Origin: Streptomyces sp. NRRL F-5727
Lineage (GTDB): Bacteria > Actinomycetota > Actinomycetes > Streptomycetales > Streptomycetaceae
Assembly (NCBI RefSeq): GCF_000719555.1
Contig: NZ_JOGX01000014.1
Span: 62,001 to 126,000, forward strand
Direction: 5' to 3'
DNA length: 64,000 bases
Shown piece by piece: positions 14,039-21,598 of the stretch. Each line of letters starts with the position of its first letter. Position 1 is the stretch's first letter. The notes under the pieces are model-generated. The model saw only the letters and a program-made list of their open reading frames with translations, was not told where the DNA came from and did not search any database. A program made the translations under genes and the position numbers.

Positions 14039-15262
14039 GTGAGCGAGCAGAAGCAGACCCAGCGGCACGTCGTGATCGTCGGCGCGGGCATGGCGGGCGT
14101 GCAGACCGCCGTCGCCCTGCGCGAACAGGGCTTCGAGGGCCCCGTCACCCTCATCGGCGCCGAACCCCACCAGCCCTACGACCGGCCCCCGCTCTCCAAG
14201 GCCGTCCTCCTCGGCAAGGCCGAGCACTCCGCCTTCGACGTCGACTTCGAGTCCCTCGGCGTCGACCTCCGCCTCGGCCTCGACGTCACCGGGCTGCGCC
14301 CCGCCGACCACGAGCTCGTCACCGAGGCCGGCCGCTTCCCGTACGACGTCCTCGTCCTCGCCACCGGCGCCCACCCCCTCACCCTCCCCGGCACCGAGGG
14401 CGTCCCCGGCGTCCACCTGCTGCGCACCCTCGACGACGCCGTCCGCCTCGGCCCCGTCCTCGCCGGCGGCGGTGCCGTCGTCGTGGTCGGCGCCGGCTGG
14501 ATCGGCGCCGAGTTCGCCACCGCCGCCCGCGAGGCCGGCTGCGCCGTCACCGTCGTCGAGGCCGCCCCCCTGCCGCTCGCCGGCGCCCTGCCCGCCGAGG
14601 TCACCACCGCCATGGCCGGCTGGTACGCCGAGAGCGGCGCCGAACTCCTCACCCACGCGCGCGTGGACACCGTCCGGCCCGGCACCGTCGTCCTCGCCGA
14701 CGGCCGCGAACTGCCCGCCGACGCCGTCGTCGTCGGCATCGGCGCCCGCCCCGCCACCGACTGGCTCGCCGGCTCCGGCATCGCCCTCGACCCGAGCGGC
14801 GCCGTCACCGCCGACGACCGGCTGCGCACCTCCCTGCCCGACGTGTACGCGGTCGGCGACTGCGCCTCCTTCCCCTCCGCCCGGTACGGCGAGCGGCTCC
14901 TCGTCCACCACTGGGACAACGCCCTCCAGGGCCCCCGTACGGTCGCCGCCGGCATCACCGGCGCCGACGGCGCCGAGCCGGCCCCGTACGACCCCGTCCC
15001 GTACTTCTGGTCCGAGCAGTTCGGCCGTTTCGTCCAGTACGCCGGCCACCACGCCGGCGCCGACGCCCTCGTCCGGCGCGGGGACGCGTCCGGCGCCTCC
15101 TGGTCGGTGCTCTGGCTGCGCGACGGCGTACCGGTCGCGCTCCTCGCCGTCGGCCGGCCCCGTGACCTCGCCCAGGGCCGCAAGCTCATCGAGGCCGGCA
15201 CCCCCGTCGACCCCGAACGCGCCGCCGACCCGGCCGTCCCGCTGAAGTCCGCGGTCCGGTGA
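14039..15262 (+). CDS. FAD-dependent ferredoxin/rubredoxin reductase-like oxidoreductase
   Basis: This 407-residue flavoprotein of the pyridine-nucleotide-disulfide family has an FAD-binding fold at the start (HVVIVGAGMAGVQTAVALREQG), PYDRPPLSK, a second Rossmann fold for NAD(P)H (VVVVGAGWIGAEFATAAREAG) and the second FAD motif VYAVGDCASF. A C-terminal reductase domain completes it. Such enzymes pass electrons from NAD(P)H to a ferredoxin, often for a cytochrome P450 or dioxygenase, but no partner is visible here. The gene starts with GTG 6 nt after a -10 box, probably leaderless. It is divergent from the thiamine operon and has a palindrome in its promoter. Confidence 0.88.
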   Translation: MSEQKQTQRHVVIVGAGMAGVQTAVALREQGFEGPVTLIGAEPHQPYDRPPLSKAVLLGKAEHSAFDVDFESLGVDLRLGLDVTGLRPADHELVTEAGRFPYDVLVLATGAHPLTLPGTEGVPGVHLLRTLDDAVRLGPVLAGGGAVVVVGAGWIGAEFATAAREAGCAVTVVEAAPLPLAGALPAEVTTAMAGWYAESGAELLTHARVDTVRPGTVVLADGRELPADAVVVGIGARPATDWLAGSGIALDPSGAVTADDRLRTSLPDVYAVGDCASFPSARYGERLLVHHWDNALQGPRTVAAGITGADGAEPAPYDPVPYFWSEQFGRFVQYAGHHAGADALVRRGDASGASWSVLWLRDGVPVALLAVGRPRDLAQGRKLIEAGTPVDPERAADPAVPLKSAVR

Positions 15263-15331
15263 CAACCCGGACGGAGGCCGTCGCGGCGGGCCCGACTACC
15301 GGCTGTCGGTCCCGGATGGCAGGCTTGTCCC

Positions 15332-15697
15332 GTGACCGAGATTGACGCAAACATCGATGCTCTCGTCCCCGCCTGGCTCTACCTCCCCGACATCGCCGAG
15401 ATGCTCGACGTCGAGGTGACGCGGGTGCGGCAGCTGGTGAAGGAGGGTCAGCTGATCGCCGTGCGCCGCGGGGAGAACAACGCGCTCCAGGTGCCCGCCG
15501 CCTTCATCCAGGGCGACAAGGTGGTCAAGGGCCTCGCCGGCACCCTGACGCTCCTGAGGGACGACGGCTTCTCCGACGAGGAGATGCTGGAGTGGCTCTT
15601 CACCGCGGACCCGACCCTGCCCGGCACCCCCGCGCAGGCCCTCGGCGAGAATCGCGGCACGGAGGTGAAGCGCCGCGCCCAGGCGCTCGCCCTCTGA
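15332..15697 (+). CDS. Rv2175c-family DNA-binding protein
   Basis: This 121-residue protein has a winged helix-turn-helix in the first half (WLYLPDIAEMLDVEVTRVRQLVKEGQL) and the conserved C-terminal part LLRDDGFSDEEMLEWLFTADPTLPGTP. In Mycobacterium tuberculosis, Rv2175c lies beside the kinase gene pknL and is phosphorylated by PknL. Here a PASTA kinase gene is about 4 kb away, so the partnership may be kept although the genes are separated by thiamine genes. GTG at 15332 has CAGGCT 6 nt upstream and no ribosome site. The DNA target is unknown. Confidence 0.85.
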   Translation: MTEIDANIDALVPAWLYLPDIAEMLDVEVTRVRQLVKEGQLIAVRRGENNALQVPAAFIQGDKVVKGLAGTLTLLRDDGFSDEEMLEWLFTADPTLPGTPAQALGENRGTEVKRRAQALAL

Positions 15698-15769
15698 CGC
15701 ACCGAACCACCACCGCCGGTGCCGCGGCCCGCGCCGCGGCACCGGCACCACCCGACGGGGGGAACCACC

Positions 15770-16423
15770 ATGCCCACGCCTCGTGAGCGGCTCGCCGACG
15801 CCCGGCTCTACCTGTGCACCGACGCCCGGAAGCGCCAGGGCGACCTGCCCGCCTTCCTCGACGCCGTGCTCTCCTCCGGGGTCGACATCGTCCAGCTCCG
15901 CGACAAGGGCATGGAGGCCGCCGAGGAGCTGGAGCACCTCGCCGTCCTCGCCGACGCCTGCCGCCGGCACGGCAAGCTCCTCGCCGTGAACGACCGGGCC
16001 GACGTCGCCCACGCCATCGGCTCCGACGTCCTCCACCTCGGCCAGGGCGACCTCCCCGTCCCCGCCGCCCGCGCCATCCTCGGCGACGAGGTGCTGATCG
16101 GCCGCTCCTGCCACGCCGAGTCCGAGGTGGCCGCTGCCGCCGCCGAGCCCGGCGTCGACTACTTCTGCACCGGCCCCTGCTGGCCCACCCCCACCAAGCC
16201 CGGGCGGTACGCCCCCGGCCTCGGTCTGGTGCGGTACGCGGCCGGGCTCGCCCAGGACCGCCCCTGGTTCGCCATCGGCGGCATCGACGCGGACAACCTG
16301 GACGAGGTGCTGGACGCCGGCGCCCGCCGGATCGTCGTCGTCCGCGCGATCACCGAGGCCGACGACCCGGCCGCGGCCGCGGCCTCCCTCGCCAAGCGCG
16401 TCCGGGAGCGGGCCGGCGCCTGA
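15770..16423 (+). CDS. thiE: Thiamine-phosphate synthase
   Basis: This 217-residue TIM-barrel enzyme joins hydroxymethylpyrimidine pyrophosphate to thiazole phosphate, giving thiamine phosphate. Pyrophosphate and Mg binding residues lie in [10 protein letters not shown] and [31 protein letters not shown] and [11 protein letters not shown] follow in family order. ATG at 15770 has GGGGGGAA upstream. It runs opposite to thiO-thiS-thiG, has no riboswitch of its own in the short upstream gap, and may be co-transcribed with the Rv2175c-like gene 72 bp earlier. So only the thiazole branch here shows direct TPP control. Confidence 0.94.
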   Translation: MPTPRERLADARLYLCTDARKRQGDLPAFLDAVLSSGVDIVQLRDKGMEAAEELEHLAVLADACRRHGKLLAVNDRADVAHAIGSDVLHLGQGDLPVPAARAILGDEVLIGRSCHAESEVAAAAAEPGVDYFCTGPCWPTPTKPGRYAPGLGLVRYAAGLAQDRPWFAIGGIDADNLDEVLDAGARRIVVVRAITEADDPAAAAASLAKRVRERAGA

Positions 16424-16524
16424 CGGCGACGACGGCGACGACGGCGACCGGGCCCGGCGCCGGAGCCGTGCGGCCGGCGCGGCACGCGTGCGGGTCGGCG
16501 CGGCACCCGTGCGGGCCGACCAGG
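16422..16524. repeat. Short tandem and direct repeats between thiE and metF
   Basis: Three copies of a 9-bp unit, GACGGCGAC, begin at the thiE stop (16422-16448). A direct repeat of about 18 bp, GGCGCGGCAC(G/C)CGTGCGGG, follows at about 16478-16516. The rest of this 209-bp gap (16424-16632) holds only the metF promoter. Function is unknown; it could be replication slippage in non-coding DNA. Confidence 0.5.
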
Positions 16525-16620
16525 CGCCCCCGCCGTACCGGCGCCGCGCCCGTCCCGTACCGGTGTCCGAAAAGGTGTCCACCCCTCGGACGCGGTTTCC
16601 GCGCCTCGCTGGACCCCGTC

Positions 16621-16626
16621 TAACCT
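16621..16626 (+). promoter_or_regulatory. -10 box of metF
   Basis: TAACCT ends 6 nt before the metF ATG, with no ribosome site between. This predicts a leaderless transcript. Confidence 0.5.
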
Positions 16627-16632
16627 GCCCGT

Positions 16633-17547
16633 ATGGCCCTTGGAACCGCTTCCGTCCGTACGGACCGCGCCCGCACGGTCCGCGAGATCCTCGCCTCCGG
16701 CACGTCGTACTCCTTCGAGTTCTACGCGCCCCGGACGGCGAAGGGCGAGCAGGTCCTCTGGAACGCCATGCGCCGCGTCGAGGCCGTCGGCCCCAGCTTC
16801 GTCTCCGTGACCTACGGCGCCGGCGGAACCACCCGCGGCGGCACCGTCAAGGCCACCCAGAAGATCGCCTCGGACACCACCCTCACCCCGGTCGCCCACC
16901 TCACCGCCGTCGACCACTCGGTCGCCGAGCTGCGGAACGTCCTCGGTCAGTACGCCGACGCCGGCATCCGCAACATGCTCGCGCTGCGCGGCGACCCGCC
17001 GGGCGACCCGCTGGGCGACTGGGTCGAGCACCCCGAGGGCGTCCGGTACGCCGCCGACCTGGTCCGGCTCATCAAGGAGTCCGGCGACTTCTGCGTCGGC
17101 GTCGCCGCCTTCCCCGAGATGCACCCCCGCTCCACGGACTGGGACACCGACATCCGGCACTTCGTCGACAAGTGCCGGGCCGGCGCCGACTACGCGGTCA
17201 CCCAGATGTTCTTCGACCCGGAGAACTACCTGCGGCTCCGCGACAGCGTCGAGAAGGCGGGCTGCGAGACCCCGATCATCCCCGAGGTCATGCCCGTCGT
17301 GACCGCGAAGACCCTCGACCGGCTGCCCCAGCTCAGCAACGCCGCCTTCCCCGCCGATGTGAAAGAACGCATCCTCGCGGTCAAGGACGACGCCGCCGCT
17401 GTACGCTCCATCGGTATCGAGTTCGCGACGGAGTTCTGCGCGCGCCTGCTGGACGAGGGCGTCCCCGGACTGCACTTCATCACGCTCAACAGCTCCACCG
17501 CGACGCTCGAGATCTACGAGAATCTCGGACTGCACCTGCAGTCCTGA
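16633..17547 (+). CDS. metF: 5,10-methylenetetrahydrofolate reductase
   Basis: This 304-residue flavoprotein reduces 5,10-methylene-THF to 5-methyl-THF for methionine synthesis. FEFYAPRT near the N-terminus carries the catalytic Glu. [41 protein letters not shown] and [11 protein letters not shown] are all family motifs. It is a single catalytic domain of bacterial length. The ATG lies 6 nt after TAACCT and lacks a ribosome site. A Tyr-rich membrane protein gene begins 55 bp downstream. Confidence 0.95.
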   Translation: MALGTASVRTDRARTVREILASGTSYSFEFYAPRTAKGEQVLWNAMRRVEAVGPSFVSVTYGAGGTTRGGTVKATQKIASDTTLTPVAHLTAVDHSVAELRNVLGQYADAGIRNMLALRGDPPGDPLGDWVEHPEGVRYAADLVRLIKESGDFCVGVAAFPEMHPRSTDWDTDIRHFVDKCRAGADYAVTQMFFDPENYLRLRDSVEKAGCETPIIPEVMPVVTAKTLDRLPQLSNAAFPADVKERILAVKDDAAAVRSIGIEFATEFCARLLDEGVPGLHFITLNSSTATLEIYENLGLHLQS

Positions 17548-17602
17548 CCGGTCGTACCCGCCCCTGACCCGCGGCGGTGGCCGTAGAGAGGGGCTGCGGG
17601 GC

Positions 17603-18508
17603 ATGGGGTGGACGGTCCTCTACATCGCGTTCGGCCTGGTGGCGCTCTGGCTGCTGGGCGAGGTGCTCCTCCAGTACAAGGCGCGGCTGCGGTGGCGGAT
17701 CCTCGCCTTCTGCGGCTTCCTCGGCGTGGTCGCCGGCGTCCTGCTGCCCTCGGTCGCGGTCATCATCGCGGGCGCGGTCGCCTTCGCCGTCGGCCAGACC
17801 TTCGTGACCCTCTCCTTCCGCCGCGGCTTCTCCACCGGCTGGGCGATCGGCGGCAACCCCGGCGCCAGCCGTCGCCGCAAGGCGGGCCCCGCCGTCGACG
17901 CCGGCCCCACCCTGGAGGTCTCCGGCCTCTCCTACGAGGACGCCGCCGCGGCCCACGCCCCCGGCCCCGACGCCGAGGAGCTGCACGCCGGCGCCGAGCC
18001 GGCCTCCGTCTACGAGCCGCAGCCCCTGCCCGAGGACACCGGCCAGTACGGCGTCTACGGCGGCGGGCAGTACGACCAGACCGCGCAGACTCCCGCGTAC
18101 GGCGGCTACGAGACCGGCGGCTACGACACGGGCGGCTACGGCACCGGGACCTACGACACGGGGACCTACGACACCTCGGGCTACGGCACCGGCGGCTACG
18201 CGCCGGCCGACGGCGGCACCCCCGCGTACGACACCCACGCCGCCGGCTACGAGCAGCAGCAGCCTGCCTACGACTACGGCGCCACCGGCGGCCAGCAGCA
18301 GTACGCCGCCTACTCCGACCCGTACATCGGCCCCGGCACCGACGGCCAGCAGTACACCTCGTACTACGGCGACCCGTACGCCCCCTCGTACAGCTACGAC
18401 ACCCCGCCCGGCGGCGTCTGGGTCCCGCAGCAGCGTGACACCGACGAGCCGCCCGCGCCGTACGGCCAGGGCCAGCACCCCGACGAGCAGTCCCGGTACC
18501 GCTACTGA
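17603..18508 (+). CDS. Membrane protein with a long Tyr/Gly-rich repetitive tail
   Basis: This 301-residue protein is not recognised as a known enzyme. Residues 1-75 hold two or three membrane helices (WTVLYIAFGLVALWLLGEVL, ILAFCGFLGVVAGVLLPSVA, VIIAGAVAFAVGQTFV). The remaining 220 residues are low complexity: an acidic Pro/Ala linker, then a block of YDTGGYGTGTYDTGTYDTSG-like units and finally Tyr/Gln/Pro-rich sequence. The tail looks disordered and is probably cytoplasmic or wall-associated depending on topology. ATG at 17603 follows GAGAGGGG. The gene may be co-transcribed with metF and converges on the desaturase-like gene 19 bp downstream. It is probably a conserved Streptomyces hypothetical. 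Confidence 0.8.
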   Translation: MGWTVLYIAFGLVALWLLGEVLLQYKARLRWRILAFCGFLGVVAGVLLPSVAVIIAGAVAFAVGQTFVTLSFRRGFSTGWAIGGNPGASRRRKAGPAVDAGPTLEVSGLSYEDAAAAHAPGPDAEELHAGAEPASVYEPQPLPEDTGQYGVYGGGQYDQTAQTPAYGGYETGGYDTGGYGTGTYDTGTYDTSGYGTGGYAPADGGTPAYDTHAAGYEQQQPAYDYGATGGQQQYAAYSDPYIGPGTDGQQYTSYYGDPYAPSYSYDTPPGGVWVPQQRDTDEPPAPYGQGQHPDEQSRYRY

Positions 18509-18527
18509 GCGGACGGGGCGGCGCGGC

Positions 18528-19964
18528 TCACTGCGAGCCGCGGAACTCCGCGCCCTCCACGATCAGCCCGGCCACCAGCGCGCCCGACATGCCCGCGTGG
18601 GCGAGCCCGCCGCCCGGGTGCGACCAGCCGCCGGCGAAGTACAGCCCGGGCACGGGGGAGAGGTTGGGCGCCGGCAGCCACTCCCCGCGGGCATCCGCCA
18701 GCGCCGGGCCCGGCACCTCCGCCGACCCGGTCGCCGCCCGTACGTCCTCCGGGGTGCGGACCTCGCGCCAGAGCAGCCGCTCGGCGAGGCGGGGCACCGC
18801 GGCCGCGGCCGCCTCCACCAGCGCGTCGGCGAGCTCCGCCCCGTCCTCCTCCGGCACCAGGTCGAGCCGAGCCGAGACCGTCACCGACTCGTGCTCCGCG
18901 TCGGGCCGGAGCGCCGGGTCGTCGGGGCGCAGCACGGTCACCGTCGGCCGGTCCCCGTCCCCGTGGACGACCGTGCGGTGCACGGCCCCCTTCTCACGAG
19001 CCCCCCGGAGGGCGAGCAGGACCGTCAGCCGGCCGGTGGCGTGCCGCTGGAACCGCGGCCACTCCTCGTCCGCCCGCTCCCAGGCCACGACGTGCTCCCG
19101 GTAGAGGGCGGGCACGGGCGCGCCCGCGACCACGTGGTCCGCCTCCACCGGCTCCCCGGACTCCAGCCGGACCCCCACGGCCCGTCCGCCCTCCGTCAGC
19201 ACGTCCGCCACCGCCGCGCCGAAGACGAACTCCACCCGCCGCTCCCGGCAGCGCTCGTACACCGCGTCCGCGAGCGCCCGCATGCCGCCGGCCACGTACC
19301 AGCTGCCGAAGGTCTGCTCCATGTACGGCAGGACGGCGGCGGACGCGGGGGCGGCGGAGGCCGGGAAGCCGTACGCCTCCGCGTACGAGTCCAGGAGCGC
19401 CACCAGCCGGGGGTCCCGCAGCTCCCGCTCGCCGACCTGCGCGAGCGTCCGCGTCGGACGGCGCAGCAGCCCCGCCTTGAGCGCCGGGTACGGCTCGCGG
19501 GCCAGGGCCTTCGGATCGGCCGGCTGCGGCTCCTCCAGGAGCGGGCGGCGGGTGCGGTCCCACGCCTCGCGGGCCCGCACCAGGAAGTCCCCCCAGCGCT
19601 CGCCCGCGCCCGCGCCGAGCGCCGCGTCCAGGGCGGCGACGGTGCCGGCCCGGGAGGCGTTCGGCAGGTCCACGCGCGTGCCGTCGGCGAAGACGTGCCG
19701 GGCGGCCGGATCGACCTGGCTCAGCCCGACGCACTCCTCCAGCGGCTTCTTCCCCGTCTTCACGAACAGATCGCGGTAGACCGCCGGCAGGTGCAGCAGC
19801 CCGGGACCCGTGTCGAAGGCGAAGCCCTCGCGCTCGAAGCGGCCCACCGCCCCGCCGTATGTCGACGTCCGCTCATACACCGTCACCGCGTGCCCGGCGA
19901 CCGCCAGCCGTGCCGCCGCCGCCATGGCGCCGAGACCCGCGCCGATCACCACAATCCGTCCCAT
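18528..19964 (-). CDS. Phytoene-desaturase-like FAD-dependent oxidoreductase
   Basis: This 478-residue protein of the carotenoid desaturase/isomerase superfamily has an N-terminal FAD fold (IVVIGAGLGAMAAAARLAVAG), then ERTSTYGGAVGRFEREGFAF and DTGPGLL. The C-terminal signature is PGLYFAGGWSHPGGGLAHAG. No crtE, crtB or other carotenoid genes are near, so its substrate is unknown and a carotenoid role is only one option. ATG at 19964 lies 7 nt after TAAGGT, and the first base of that box is also the first base of the preceding gene's TAA stop. This suggests its own leaderless promoter besides read-through from the DUF4126 gene. Confidence 0.85.
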   Translation of the reverse strand: MGRIVVIGAGLGAMAAAARLAVAGHAVTVYERTSTYGGAVGRFEREGFAFDTGPGLLHLPAVYRDLFVKTGKKPLEECVGLSQVDPAARHVFADGTRVDLPNASRAGTVAALDAALGAGAGERWGDFLVRAREAWDRTRRPLLEEPQPADPKALAREPYPALKAGLLRRPTRTLAQVGERELRDPRLVALLDSYAEAYGFPASAAPASAAVLPYMEQTFGSWYVAGGMRALADAVYERCRERRVEFVFGAAVADVLTEGGRAVGVRLESGEPVEADHVVAGAPVPALYREHVVAWERADEEWPRFQRHATGRLTVLLALRGAREKGAVHRTVVHGDGDRPTVTVLRPDDPALRPDAEHESVTVSARLDLVPEEDGAELADALVEAAAAAVPRLAERLLWREVRTPEDVRAATGSAEVPGPALADARGEWLPAPNLSPVPGLYFAGGWSHPGGGLAHAGMSGALVAGLIVEGAEFRGSQ

Positions 19965-19971
19965 GTCAGGG

Positions 19972-19977
19972 ACCTTA
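19972..19977 (-). promoter_or_regulatory. -10 box overlapping the DUF4126 stop codon
   Basis: TAAGGT on the minus strand includes the TAA stop of the upstream gene and stands 7 nt before the desaturase-like ATG. Confidence 0.45.
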
Positions 19978-20613
19978 TCGGCCTCCACCGACAGAGCGGT
20001 CCGCAGGTGGGCCGCCCCCGGCCGCCGCCAGTCTGCGCTCCTCGCGGCGCTGCGCCCGGCGGCGCCGGAAGCGCCGGATCCGGGAGGCCAGGAAGAGCAC
20101 CAGCCACACGCCGAGCGCCAGCAGCACGGCGGCGATCACCGCCGCGGCCACGGGATGGAACATCGCGAAGGTGATGACCCCGGCGACCGTGAGGTCCTCC
20201 GCCGTGCTCAGCACGATGTTGGAGAACGGCTCGGGCGAGGTGTTCACCGCCATCCTGGTGCCCGCCTTGACCAGATGGCTCATCAGCGCCGTCGAACCGC
20301 CGACCGCGCCCGCCGCCAGCTCCGGCAGCGAACCGCTCTCGCCGGCCAGCAGCGCCGCCACCACCGCTCCGGCGACCGGTCTGATCACCGTGTGGACGGA
20401 GTCCCACACGTTGTCCACGTACGGGATCTTGTCCGCGACCGCCTCGCACAGGAAGAGGACACCGGCCGCGATCAGGACGTCCGTGCGCTGGAGCGCCTCG
20501 GGCACCTCGTCGGTGAGCCCGGTCGCGCCGAAGACGCCGAGGAGCAGGACCACCGCGTAGGCGTTGATCCCGCTCGCCCAGCCGCTGGTGAAGACGAGGG
20601 GGAGTACGGACAC
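19975..20613 (-). CDS. DUF4126 integral membrane protein
   Basis: This 212-residue protein has about six hydrophobic segments, including VLPLVFTSGWASGINAYAVV, VLIAAGVLFLCEAVADKIP, IRPVAGAVVAALLAGESG and AAAVIAAVLLALGVWLVLFL. The family motif around DKIPYVDNVWDSVHTVIRP is clear. The basic tail (RRFRRRRAQRREER) should face the cytoplasm. GTG at 20613 is chosen over GTG at 20649. The upstream GTG falls in a GTGACG -35 box that lies 17 bp from a TACGAT -10 box, which ends 7 nt before 20613. Function is unknown. The desaturase-like gene follows 10 bp downstream on the same strand. Confidence 0.82.
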   Translation of the reverse strand: MSVLPLVFTSGWASGINAYAVVLLLGVFGATGLTDEVPEALQRTDVLIAAGVLFLCEAVADKIPYVDNVWDSVHTVIRPVAGAVVAALLAGESGSLPELAAGAVGGSTALMSHLVKAGTRMAVNTSPEPFSNIVLSTAEDLTVAGVITFAMFHPVAAAVIAAVLLALGVWLVLFLASRIRRFRRRRAQRREERRLAAAGGGPPADRSVGGGR

Positions 20614-20620
20614 GCCCGCG

Positions 20621-20649
20621 ATCGTAACGAGACGGACTCCGTCCGTCAC
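20621..20649 (-). promoter_or_regulatory. Promoter of the DUF4126 gene
   Basis: The -35 box GTGACG (20644-20649) and -10 box TACGAT (20621-20626) are 17 bp apart, and the -10 box ends 7 nt before the chosen GTG. This is the cleanest vegetative-type promoter seen in the window. Confidence 0.65.
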
Positions 20650-20856
20650 CAGGACGGCCCCATCCGCCCGGCCCGCACGGCGACTGAGTATCCGTACCTA
20701 GGCGCCGAGATGAGTACCCGCGCGGATGGGGGAAGGGCCGTCCGGAGGAGAGAGTGGAGCCACGGAAGGGGCACGGCTCCGGAACCGCCGGCACGGGGCG
20801 GCGGAACGGGGCCGTGCGCCTGCCGGCACGGGGGACGTGCACGGGGGTGCACGAAG
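20650..20856. other. Intergenic stretch without a supported gene
   Basis: The interval holds a short repeated GAGTA (about 20687 and 20711) flanking TCCGTACCTAGGCGCC. A reading frame from ATG at 20710 has no ribosome site and poor codon bias. I see no gene here. Confidence 0.5.
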
Positions 20857-20911
20857 AAGGCGCCGGTCCGGCGTGGCTCGGGGGGATCGAGCTTCGCGGG
20901 ACCGGCGCCTT
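20857..20911 (-). terminator. Terminator after the TetR gene
   Basis: A 13-bp inverted repeat, AAGGCGCCGGTCC/GGACCGGCGCCTT (20857-20869 with 20899-20911), with a 29-nt loop lies 41 bp beyond the TetR stop. The minus-strand product is followed by CTTCGTG. Confidence 0.7.
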
Positions 20912-20952
20912 TCGTCGCGTCGGATCGTGGATCCCGGATATTGGATCCGGGA

Positions 20953-21564
20953 TCAGCGGCCTCCGCCCACCCGCCCGTGCAGCAGCAGGGACAGTGCCGC
21001 GTGGACGTCGTCGAGGGAGCGCTCGCTCTGGAACGCCTTCCAGTCGAGGGCGGCCACCAGGACCATGCCGACCAGGGCGGCCGCGGTCAGCTGGACGTCG
21101 ATCTCCTCGCTCAGCTCGCCGGCCTCGACGCCCTCGCGGAGGACGCCCTCCACGACGGCGACGGCCTCCTGGCGGACGACCAGGAGGGTGGAGTTCCACG
21201 CCCGGTTGGTGCGCCAGAGCTCCGCCACGTACAGCTGGGTGAAGGCCGGGTAGCGGTCGATGAAGACGAGGCCCGCGCGGATCATCGCGTCCAGCGCGGC
21301 GACCCGGCTGCCGCCCCGGGCGGCCGTCTCCTCGGCGGCCGTCCGCAGCGAGGCGGTGAGCAGGGAGACGCCGTGGCGCAGCAGCTCCTCGAAGAGCTCG
21401 GTCTTGCTCTTGAAGTTGTAGTAGACCGTGCCCTTGGCCACCCCGGCCCGCTCGGCGATCTCGTCGACCGTGGTGGCCGAGAAGCCCTGCTCGGCGATGA
21501 GGGTGACGGCCGCCTCGTAGAGCTTGGCGCGGGTCGCCTGGCGGCGGGTGCTGCTGCTGTCCAT
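20953..21564 (-). CDS. TetR-family transcriptional regulator
   Basis: This 203-residue repressor has the helix-turn-helix at about 10-55 (ATRAKLYEAAVTLIAEQGFS and IAERAGVAKGTVYYNFKSK). The C-terminal ligand domain is all helical. It is last in an operon behind an ABC ATPase and a YhgE-like membrane protein, 34 bp after the latter. Because a 28-bp TetR-type palindrome precedes the operon, it probably represses its own operon and responds to a membrane or envelope compound. ATG at 21564 is used. GTG at 21579 is an alternative, and neither has a strong ribosome site. Confidence 0.88.
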   Translation of the reverse strand: MDSSSTRRQATRAKLYEAAVTLIAEQGFSATTVDEIAERAGVAKGTVYYNFKSKTELFEELLRHGVSLLTASLRTAAEETAARGGSRVAALDAMIRAGLVFIDRYPAFTQLYVAELWRTNRAWNSTLLVVRQEAVAVVEGVLREGVEAGELSEEIDVQLTAAALVGMVLVAALDWKAFQSERSLDDVHAALSLLLHGRVGGGR

Positions 21565-21598
21565 GGGATCGATTCTCACAGAGGCGGTACGGGTCGGG

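Noticed and set aside
18528..19964. Carotenoid biosynthesis cluster
   Set aside because: Only one desaturase-like gene; no crtE, crtB, crtY or similar nearby.
20710..20950. Possible small gene from ATG at 20710
   Set aside because: No ribosome site, poor codon bias, and the frame runs through the TetR terminator hairpin.
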